Assembly: GCA_050701695.1 (NCBI GenBank) | Contig: JBOGDE010000305.1 | Span: 1-6,918 of the forward strand | Direction of reading: 5' to 3' | Origin: WHSM01 sp050701695 | GTDB taxonomy: Bacteria; Actinomycetota; Actinomycetes; Mycobacteriales; Micromonosporaceae | Length of the DNA: 6,918 nucleotides | Shown here: positions 1 to 4,601 of the stretch, in pieces | Numbering within the stretch: position 1 is the first letter of the stretch | Layout of the letters: each line of letters opens with the position of its first letter | Program-made: the position numbers and the translations under genes | Notes under the pieces: generated by a model | Told to the model about the DNA's origin: nothing | Seen by the model: the letters and a program-made list of their open reading frames with translations, nothing else | Databases searched by the model: none

Positions 1-183
1 CGGCTCGGCCGACGGCACAGCGCGGCACGCGATCGGCCGGGTAGGCGCGGCGGGGCGATCCAGCAACAGCACGCCGGCGGCCAGCACCAGCAGTGTGGCG
101 ACGGTGGCGTACCGCAGCAGGGGTTTCATCCGGGGCAGCCGCGCCGGATCGAGCCGGTCGGATCGGCTGGTGGGCTCGCTCAC
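1..183 (-). CDS. Membrane-anchored protein, N-terminal fragment (possibly SAF-domain/CpaB-like)
   Basis: The reading frame is open for 61 codons from a GTG at 183 to the window edge, so only the N-terminus is present. It has a short polar, Arg-rich cytoplasmic leader (about residues 1-22), one hydrophobic segment (about 23-42, LLRYATVATLLVLAAGVLLL) and then a Pro/Ala linker leading to RPIACRAVPSAEP. One N-terminal anchor followed by a Pro-rich linker and an 'xxARAVP' stretch resembles SAF-domain (CpaB/RcpC-like) proteins often found in actinobacteria, but the SAF domain itself lies outside the window, so this is a guess. The GTG is preceded by GAGG five bases upstream and overlaps the stop of a 23-codon upstream ORF (GTGA). 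An alternative ATG at 129 (codon 19) has no visible ribosome site. It is the third minus-strand gene after the cyclo-ligase and the zinc-ribbon gene, but has its own 5' region. Confidence 0.6.
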   Translation of the reverse strand, partial: MSEPTSRSDRLDPARLPRMKPLLRYATVATLLVLAAGVLLLDRPAAPTRPIACRAVPSAEP

Positions 184-250
184 CGCACCTCGCTTCGCTC
201 GGGCGCTGCGCGCACGCACAGTGCCAGCCATTCGCTCGCAAGCTCGCTCA
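174..250 (-). repeat. Short element at a start codon flanked by 9-bp direct repeats
   Basis: On the minus strand TGAGCGAGC occurs at 250-242 and again at 182-174, exactly 68 bases apart, and both copies sit just inside a start codon (ATG at 251, GTG at 183). The 68 bases between are made of GCGAGCGAA/GAGCGAAGCGAG-type words plus a TGCGCGCA palindrome. The simplest reading is a small non-coding repeat inserted after the original start codon with a 9-bp target duplication. Similar GAGCGAAGCGAG words near start codons are, from memory, common in Micromonosporaceae. A chance repeat in a low-complexity stretch is possible. Confidence 0.4.
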
Positions 251-251
251 T
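180..251 (-). CDS. 23-codon upstream ORF overlapping the next start
   Basis: ATG at 251 opens a 23-residue ORF (MSELASEWLALC...ERSEVR) whose TGA overlaps the GTG at 183 by four bases. It has the best ribosome site in the region (GAGGAGA, then CACG, then ATG), better than that of the membrane gene. If translated, it would deliver ribosomes to the membrane-protein start by termination-reinitiation. The peptide itself looks like a by-product of an inserted repeat rather than a selected protein, and no family is recognised. The two ORFs are in different frames, so it is not simply an N-terminal extension. Confidence 0.35.
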   Translation of the reverse strand: MSELASEWLALCVRAAPERSEVR

Positions 252-281
252 CGTGTCTCCTCGCGTCGGGTACGGCGGGAG

Positions 282-287
282 ACGCTA
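282..287 (-). promoter_or_regulatory. Candidate -10 element (TAGCGT) for the leftmost gene
   Basis: The minus strand reads TAGCGT, matching the TAnnnT form of actinobacterial housekeeping -10 elements. A transcript starting about seven bases on would have a leader of roughly 24 bases before the ATG at 251. A weak CTGGCA lies 19 bases upstream as a possible -35. Confidence 0.35.
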
Positions 288-328
288 GGCGCGGTCGTGC
301 GGCGGCTGCCAGTCGCGGAGAGCCGAAT

Positions 329-356
329 TGTGGATAACCCCGTGCGCTGTGGATGA
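329..356 (-). promoter_or_regulatory. Two DnaA-box-like sites
   Basis: The minus strand carries TTATCCACA (337-329), an exact match to the classical DnaA box, and TCATCCACA (356-348), one base different, in the same orientation and 19 bp apart. They lie upstream of the candidate -10 element of the leftmost gene. That position would suit DnaA-dependent control or DnaA titration rather than an origin, since no AT-rich unwinding region or dnaA/dnaN gene is present. Confidence 0.45.
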
Positions 357-417
357 ACTTGCGGCCAGGCAGGGACTGGGCTATGCGCGGGGCGTGCGCC
401 CGGCTACCCGCCCGAGG

Positions 418-882
418 TCAGGATGCGGTGGCAGCGGTGCTCTTGGACCCGCTCGACGTGGACCCGCTCGACGCTGACCCGCTCGACCCTGACCCGCTCG
501 ACCCTGACCCGCTCGACCCTGACCCGCTCGACCCTGACCCGCTCGACCCTGACCGGCTCGACCCTGACCCGCTCGACCCTGACCCGCTCGACGCCGATCC
601 GCTCGAACCGTTGGTCGACGACTCCTTGGACGACGACCCGTCCTTGGACGACGATGACCCGTTCGCACTGGCGGCCTTCTCGCCGTTGGAGGAGCCGGAC
701 TTGGCGGCGGCGCGGGAGTCGTTGCGGTAGAAGCCGGAGCCCTTGAACACCACGCCGACCGCCGAGAACACCTTGCGGAGCCGCCCGCACTCGGGGCAGT
801 CCGTCAAGGGGTCATCGGAGAACGACTGCACGGCTTCCAACTCGTGGTCGCACGCCGTACACGCGTACTGGTAGGTCGGCAC
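418..882 (-). CDS. FmdB-family zinc-ribbon protein with Ser/Gly-repeat tail; Ruc-like stress chaperone candidate
   Basis: The 154-residue product starts at GTG 882, fixed by a strong GGAGG six bases upstream and by the conserved family opening PTYQYACTACDHELEAVQSF. Residues 1-55 are a FmdB/CxxC zinc ribbon: Cys8-x2-Cys11 and Cys29-x2-Cys32 should bind one zinc, followed by the family's VFKGSGFYRND ending. Residues 56-154 are disordered Ser/Gly/Lys/Asn sequence ending in about eleven SSGSG-type pentapeptides. In M. tuberculosis the equivalent gene next to the cyclo-ligase (Rv0991c, Ruc) has the same plan of a four-Cys zinc ribbon plus disordered tail; as I recall, it is a redox-regulated chaperone controlled by HrcA. 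The CIRCE operator just upstream here supports the same role. The tail is longer and more repetitive than in Ruc (about 110 residues, from memory). The formamidase-regulator meaning of the 'FmdB' name should not be assumed. Confidence 0.9.
   Translation of the reverse strand: MPTYQYACTACDHELEAVQSFSDDPLTDCPECGRLRKVFSAVGVVFKGSGFYRNDSRAAAKSGSSNGEKAASANGSSSSKDGSSSKESSTNGSSGSASSGSGSSGSGSSRSGSSGSGSSGSGSSGSGSSGSGSSGSASSGSTSSGSKSTAATAS
446..610 (-). repeat. 15-bp coding tandem repeat (about 11 copies)
   Basis: Eleven consecutive 15-bp units with consensus GACCCGCTCGACCCT (plus strand) run without interruption. Units 3-7 (476-550) and unit 9 are identical, unit 8 has one change (GACCGG), and the end units carry two or more changes. 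On the coding strand they encode the SSGSG pentapeptides of residues about 91-146 of the zinc-ribbon protein. Identity at DNA level, including silent positions, points to recent slippage and likely copy-number variation between strains. Confidence 0.95.
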
Positions 883-894
883 TTCTCGCCTCCG

Positions 895-921
895 CTGGCA
901 CTCTCGGAACCTGAGTGCTAA
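895..921 (-). promoter_or_regulatory. CIRCE operator (HrcA-binding site)
   Basis: The minus strand reads TTAGCACTC, nine bases (AGGTTCCGA), then GAGTGCCAG. The CIRCE consensus is TTAGCACTC-N9-GAGTGCTAA, so the left arm is perfect, the spacer is exactly nine bases and the right arm matches 7 of 9 (16 of 18 overall). It ends one base before the Shine-Dalgarno GGAGG (889-893) of the zinc-ribbon gene, the usual CIRCE position. HrcA bound here would block transcription, with release on heat or protein-folding stress. The hrcA gene is not in the window. Confidence 0.88.
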
Positions 922-967
922 TGGTGCGCCATCGACCTGCGGTTCGTCCACTCTCCGGGCCAACGTC

Positions 968-1032
968 ACCCTGCGGCGCCACCCACCCTGCGGCGCCACC
1001 CGCCCTGCGGCGCCACCCACCCTGCGGCGCCA
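968..1032. repeat. 17-bp tandem repeat, 3.8 copies, intergenic
   Basis: ACCCTGCGGCGCCACCC occurs at 968-984 and 985-1001, then with one change at 1002-1018, and a 14-base partial copy follows at 1019-1032. Each unit contains the palindrome GGCGCC, so the array can fold in several registers. It fills the gap between the cyclo-ligase stop and the CIRCE/promoter region of the zinc-ribbon gene. It may be a slippage product, a weak terminator or a protein-binding array; nothing in the sequence decides between these. Confidence 0.9.
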
Positions 1033-1046
1033 TGCCTGCGACGGCG

Positions 1047-1652
1047 TCACGCCCGGAGCGGCAGCCGGACCAGCCCCCGCGACGGTGTCACCACGGCGCT
1101 GACCCGTACGTCGTGCGGCTCGGCGGGCAGCCGGTCGACCAGCTCGTCGTCGTAGAGCGGCACCACCACCGGTACGCCGGCCGGCACCCGCGCCAGCGCC
1201 CGGTCGTACGAGCCACCGCCCCGCCCCAGGCGTACCCCTTCGGAGTCCACCGCGACCGCGGGCGCGATCACCAGGTCGGCGCCGGCCAGCGCGGCGGGCC
1301 CGAGCCGGGGGCCGGTGGGTTCGCGCAGGCCGTACCGGCCGGGGGCGAGCGACCCGTCGTACTCCGCCCAGTCCAGGTCCAGGTCGGGCAGCAGCACCGG
1401 CAGCAGCACCCGCAGCCCGGCACCGCGCAGCGCGTCGGGCAGCGCCGGTGTCGCGGTCGCGCCCGGCTCGGACCCGAACGGCAGGTACGCCGCCACCGCG
1501 CCGGCGCCCGCCGTCAGCACCGCCGTGACCAGCGCCGCGAGCAGCCGAACGTCAGCGGCGTGACGTACCCCCGGAGAAAGCGCACCACGCACGGACAGCA
1601 GGTCCGAACGCACCGCTGGTTTGTGCTGCCGCGGGTCCTTTTCCTCGCGCAC
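1047..1652 (-). CDS. 5-formyltetrahydrofolate cyclo-ligase (MTHFS)
   Basis: The 201-residue cytosolic enzyme, of usual family length, converts 5-formyl-THF plus ATP to 5,10-methenyl-THF, recycling folinate into the one-carbon pool. Family landmarks in order are the N-terminal Lys-x3-Arg of the ATP site (K11, R15), YLPFGSEP (about 56-63), YGLREP (107-112), and the signature GVRLGRGGGSYDRAL (139-153), where Ser replaces the first Tyr of the usual GYYDR. The GTG at 1652 is kept because later starts would lose K11; there is no strong ribosome site, and a CATAGT just before the start could be a -10 element too close for a normal leader. The gene is divergent from the diguanylate cyclase, with only 52 bases between starts, and lies upstream of the zinc-ribbon gene in the same direction (164-base gap), as in mycobacteria. 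Confidence 0.9.
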   Translation of the reverse strand: MREEKDPRQHKPAVRSDLLSVRGALSPGVRHAADVRLLAALVTAVLTAGAGAVAAYLPFGSEPGATATPALPDALRGAGLRVLLPVLLPDLDLDWAEYDGSLAPGRYGLREPTGPRLGPAALAGADLVIAPAVAVDSEGVRLGRGGGSYDRALARVPAGVPVVVPLYDDELVDRLPAEPHDVRVSAVVTPSRGLVRLPLRA

Positions 1653-1694
1653 TATGACAGCATCGCAGCAGCATGTTCCTCACCGGAGCCGACC

Positions 1695-1699
1695 GGAGG
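1695..1699 (+). promoter_or_regulatory. Ribosome binding site deciding the start of the diguanylate cyclase
   Basis: GGAGG stands five bases before the GTG at 1705. An in-frame ATG at 1654 would add 17 polar residues and overlap the divergent gene's upstream region without any such site, so the GTG is chosen. Confidence 0.7.
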
Positions 1700-1704
1700 C
1701 CACA

Positions 1705-3723
1705 GTGACCTTGAGAGCGCGGTTGACCGCCGCGTTCCTCGCTGTGGTGCTGGGGCCGGTACTGATCGGCGCGGTGTTCGTGGGCGGCACGGTCGCGGCG
1801 GTCAGCCAGTCCCGTTCCACCGAGCGGCTGGACGTGGCCGCCACCGCGGTACGCACCACCATCGACGCCATCTGCGCCGGGCTGCGCAACGCCGCGGACA
1901 CCGCCGCCGCGCTCACGGTGGGAGCGCCGTCGGTCACCCGGGCCGCCCAGTCGGCCGCGCAACAGGTGGTACGGCGGGGCCAGGTCGCCGCCGCCCGGGT
2001 CGACGACGCCGACGGCGATCCGATCCGTACCTTCGGTGAAGTTCCGGGCCAGTGGACGCTGTGCACCGACGGTGGGCCAGGCGTGGACCAGGTGCAGGTG
2101 GTCGCCCTGGGTTGGCGCGCCGAGCTGCGCGACGCCAACGACGAGGTGGCCGGGTACGTCGTGGTGGCCCGTGCCGTCGACGCCAACCTGATGCGGCGGC
2201 TCTCGGGCGCCTCCGGGGTCGAGGTGGGGATGCTCGACGACCGGGATCCGCCGATGTCGACGCTGTCGGGCGAGCGTTCCCGCCGGGTGGTGCAGCAGGC
2301 GCGGGGTCTCGCCGACGGCGCGGTGGTACAGACCGACGACGGCTGGTACGTCCGCACCATGTACCCCAGTGCGGGCCAACCGCTGCGGCTGGTGCTCGCG
2401 ACCAGCCGGGGCGAGGAACAGGGGCTGTTCGCGGTGCTGCTCGCCGTGGTGGTGCTCGCCGGGATGCTGGCGATCGGGGCGGCGTGGTGGCTGGCGCGTA
2501 CCACCACCCGGCCGTTGGCGGAGCTGGCGGTGGCCGCCGACCGGGTGGCCGACGGTGACCTGGACGCCCGGGTGCCGGTACGCAGCGCCGACGAGGTGGG
2601 GCGGCTGGCGACCACGTTCAACCGGATGACCCGGGAGATGCAGGGGTACGTCGCCGCGCTCACCGCCAGCCGCGACCAGCTGCGCGGCAACCTCGGCCTG
2701 CTCGGCGACACCCTGTCCAGCACCCACGACCTGGGCCGGATCCTGGAGGTGATCCTGGAGACCGCGATGGCGGCCACCGGGGCGCAGGCCGGGGTGGTGC
2801 TGCTGGTCGAGCAGCCGGACGGGCGGCGCCCGGGTCAGCTGGTGGCGCACTGCACCCGCGGGCTGGCGGAGCCGCCGGCGGAGGTCAGGCTCCACCTCGG
2901 TGAAGGGCTGCTGGGCGGGGTGGCGGCCAGCGGCGAACCCCGGCGGGGCCGGGTGGAGTGGGACGGCCCGATGCTGAGCCCGTCGGAGCCGCAGTGCCGT
3001 ACCTACGTCACGGTGCCGTTCTCCGGCAGCCGGCACGGCGAGGGCGAGGACCCGGCGACCCAGCCGGGGCGGCTGCTCGGGGTGCTGGCGCTCTACGACC
3101 GACTCGGTCACGACGACTTCGACGACGCGGATCTGGTCACGCTGCGTACCTTCGCCGGGCAGGCCGCGGTCGCGGTGGAGAACGTACTGCTGCACGAGGA
3201 GACCCACCGGCTCTCGCTCACCGACCCGCTCACCGGCCTGTGGAACTACCGCTACCTGCGGGAGTCGGTACGCCGTGAGGTGGAGCGCGCCAACCGGTTC
3301 GACCGCAAGCTGGCGGTGCTGGCGATGGACCTGGACCGGTTCAAGGAGGTCAACGACACGTACGGCCACCCGGTCGGGGACGCGGTGCTGGTGGAGTTCG
3401 CGCGGCGGATCCAGGCCGAGACCCGCGAGGTGGACCTGGTGTTCCGGCAGGGCGGCGAGGAGTTCGTGGTGCTGCTGCCGGAGACCGACGCCGACGGCGC
3501 CGCCAAGGTGGCCGAGCGGCTGTGCGCCGCGGTACGCGAGGAGCTGTTCGAGGTGGACCCCGCCGACGACTCCGGCGACGCGATCCGGGTCACGGTCTCC
3601 GCCGGCATCGCGGTGTATCCGCGGCACGGCACCACGGTGGCGGAGATTCTGGAGGCCGCCGACGACGCGCTGTACGCCGCCAAGGCCGGCGGTCGGGACA
3701 CCCACCGCGTGGCCGGGAAGTAG
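1705..3723 (+). CDS. Membrane diguanylate cyclase with HAMP, GAF and GGDEF domains
   Basis: The 672-residue product is an inner-membrane sensor enzyme making cyclic di-GMP from two GTP. Layout: TM1 about residues 6-30; an extracytoplasmic domain about 31-240 with two cysteines (57, 120) and a sensor-like fold of unknown ligand; TM2 about 242-264; HAMP about 265-317; GAF about 343-498; GGDEF 503-672. The GGDEF domain is complete: DPLTGLWN (507-514), metal-binding Asp542 in MDLDRFKEVND, GGEEF at 583-587, and the inhibitory RxxD (Arg574-Asp577) exactly five residues before it. It should thus be active and product-inhibited. No EAL or HD-GYP domain is present. The signal presumably passes from the outside domain through HAMP and GAF. 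It sits between two genes that are near neighbours in mycobacteria, so it was probably inserted or lost there. It ends facing the four-helix gene with a 51-base gap. Confidence 0.93.
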   Translation: MTLRARLTAAFLAVVLGPVLIGAVFVGGTVAAVSQSRSTERLDVAATAVRTTIDAICAGLRNAADTAAALTVGAPSVTRAAQSAAQQVVRRGQVAAARVDDADGDPIRTFGEVPGQWTLCTDGGPGVDQVQVVALGWRAELRDANDEVAGYVVVARAVDANLMRRLSGASGVEVGMLDDRDPPMSTLSGERSRRVVQQARGLADGAVVQTDDGWYVRTMYPSAGQPLRLVLATSRGEEQGLFAVLLAVVVLAGMLAIGAAWWLARTTTRPLAELAVAADRVADGDLDARVPVRSADEVGRLATTFNRMTREMQGYVAALTASRDQLRGNLGLLGDTLSSTHDLGRILEVILETAMAATGAQAGVVLLVEQPDGRRPGQLVAHCTRGLAEPPAEVRLHLGEGLLGGVAASGEPRRGRVEWDGPMLSPSEPQCRTYVTVPFSGSRHGEGEDPATQPGRLLGVLALYDRLGHDDFDDADLVTLRTFAGQAAVAVENVLLHEETHRLSLTDPLTGLWNYRYLRESVRREVERANRFDRKLAVLAMDLDRFKEVNDTYGHPVGDAVLVEFARRIQAETREVDLVFRQGGEEFVVLLPETDADGAAKVAERLCAAVREELFEVDPADDSGDAIRVTVSAGIAVYPRHGTTVAEILEAADDALYAAKAGGRDTHRVAGK

Positions 3724-3749
3724 TGCGGTGGCAGAAGTAGTGCGGTGGC
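3717..3749 (+). repeat. Tandem duplication spanning a stop codon
   Basis: The 16-base word GAAGTAGTGCGGTGGC occurs at 3717-3732 and 3734-3749 (period 17). The first copy carries the last Lys codon and TAG stop of the diguanylate cyclase, and the second copy lies in the convergent intergenic gap. It is a recent small duplication without effect on the protein. Confidence 0.9.
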
Positions 3750-3774
3750 CGCGTTGGTGGCCCCGCGCTCGCCG

Positions 3775-4464
3775 CTACCGGGACGGCTGATCGGGTGGTG
3801 CGGGCCAGCTACCGGCGGCCAGGTCCGACCCGCCTCCGGGTGCTTGCGGTGCGCCGCCCGGCTGCGGCGCGGCACCTGGAGGCTGCGGTGCGGTGCCCGG
3901 GGCTTCCGGTGCGGCGCCGGGCAGTACGGTCGTGGCCTCCGCCGCGCTGGTGGAGGCGCTGCTCGCGGGCGCCGGCTGGAACGGCGGCGGTGAGCCGAAC
4001 GGCGGCGGTGAGCCGAACGGCGGTACGGTGGTCGACGGCAGTGCGGTGCTCGCGGTGGGCCAGGACCGCCAGCGCTGCCCGCTGAGCGCGGCGACCACCA
4101 GCGCGGCCCCCACGAACCCGGCGGCGCCGGTGAAGACGGGATCCAGAGCCGAGTATGAGATCCGGTTGGCGCCGAACACCCACGACCAGCTCTGGAACAG
4201 CAGCCGTGGCGCGAACGTCCCGAACAACTGCAGCAGCAGGTAGAAGCCGCCGGCCAGCAGCGGACCCACCGGGGAGGTACGCAGCATCGCGACCAGGCCG
4301 AGCAGCACGCCCGCCGCCAGCATCAGCAGGAGCCACGGGATCGCCTCAAGGGTGAACATCGCCCGCATCACCGTCAACCGGAGGTGGTAGGAGCCGATGC
4401 CGTAGCTCGCCAGGGCGATCGGGGCCACCACGAGCCCGGCCAGAGCGCTCCACAGGTGTCGCAT
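3775..4464 (-). CDS. Four-helix membrane protein with Pro-rich C-terminal tail, function unknown
   Basis: The 229-residue product starts at ATG 4464, preceded by GGAGG nine bases upstream. Hydrophobic segments at about residues 5-22, 38-62, 66-85 and 108-128 predict four membrane helices. The loop around 86-107 is aromatic (LLFQSWSWVFGANRISYSALDP). From about 131 on, the chain is low-complexity Pro/Ala/Gly/Ser, with PPFGSP repeats (148-162) and Gly-Ala-Pro-Gln stretches (183-211), and presumably lies on one face of the membrane as a flexible tail. The helical part looks like a small lineage-specific integral membrane protein; I recognise no family and see no catalytic motif. It is convergent with the diguanylate cyclase and divergent from galU (137 bases between starts). 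Reading direction, ribosome site and clean hydrophobic pattern make it a real gene. Confidence 0.8.
   Translation of the reverse strand: MRHLWSALAGLVVAPIALASYGIGSYHLRLTVMRAMFTLEAIPWLLLMLAAGVLLGLVAMLRTSPVGPLLAGGFYLLLQLFGTFAPRLLFQSWSWVFGANRISYSALDPVFTGAAGFVGAALVVAALSGQRWRSWPTASTALPSTTVPPFGSPPPFGSPPPFQPAPASSASTSAAEATTVLPGAAPEAPGTAPQPPGAAPQPGGAPQAPGGGSDLAAGSWPAPPDQPSR
3980..4015 (-). repeat. 18-bp coding tandem repeat
   Basis: AACGGCGGCGGTGAGCCG occurs twice in tandem (3980-3997, 3998-4015), with a partial third copy to 4023. It encodes the repeated PPFGSP hexapeptides in the tail of the four-helix protein. It is a slippage-type repeat in disordered coding sequence. Confidence 0.92.
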
Positions 4465-4498
4465 GGTCCGCTACCTCCGCATGATCGGTGTCGCTGGC

Positions 4499-4527
4499 AG
4501 GGTACCGCCGCCACGCCAGACGGCCAG
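4499..4527 (-). promoter_or_regulatory. Weak candidate promoter of the four-helix protein gene
   Basis: The minus strand has CTGGCC (4527-4522), a 17-base spacer and TACCCT (4504-4499), giving a leader of about 28 bases. Both boxes are weak matches. Only the TAnnnT form and the spacing support it. Confidence 0.25.
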
Positions 4528-4589
4528 CCCCGTACCGGCCACCCCGGCGCGTCGGAGTGGGCCATCGAGCCGGATCAACCATCGGCCGA

Positions 4590-4595
4590 TAGCCT
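4590..4595 (+). promoter_or_regulatory. Candidate -10 element for leaderless galU-moeA transcript
   Basis: TAGCCT ends six bases before the galU ATG at 4602, which puts the expected transcription start on the ATG itself. No Shine-Dalgarno sequence precedes the ATG, consistent with a leaderless mRNA, which is common in actinobacteria. No convincing -35 box is visible. Confidence 0.4.
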
Positions 4596-4601
4596 CAGAG
4601 C

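Noticed and set aside
139..153. Residues of the cyclo-ligase: Ser in place of Tyr in the GGGYYDR signature (numbers are protein residues; DNA about 1194-1238)
   Set aside because: Looked like an active-site change, but GGGSYDR is, as I recall, common in actinobacterial members and the rest of the motif is intact.
329..356. Idea that the DnaA-box pair marks a replication origin
   Set aside because: Only two boxes, no AT-rich unwinding region and no dnaA, dnaN or rep gene in the window.
389..403. Short GGGC/GCCC hairpin just after the zinc-ribbon gene stop
   Set aside because: Only four base pairs with a four-base loop and no T-tract; such stems arise by chance in DNA this GC-rich, so not called a terminator.
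353..730. Plus-strand ORF rich in Asp-Pro-Leu-Asp-Pro repeats
   Set aside because: It is the antisense reading of the 15-bp repeat in the zinc-ribbon gene; the minus strand has the conserved CxxC domain, ribosome site and operator.
915..2039. Long plus-strand ORF of 374 codons across the cyclo-ligase
   Set aside because: Arg/Pro/His/Gly-rich shadow typical of high-GC antisense frames; the opposite strand encodes a clear enzyme with family motifs.
1552..3705. 717-codon minus-strand ORF opposite the diguanylate cyclase
   Set aside because: Composition is that of a shadow frame, with no domain, whereas the plus strand has TM, HAMP, GAF and GGDEF motifs in order.
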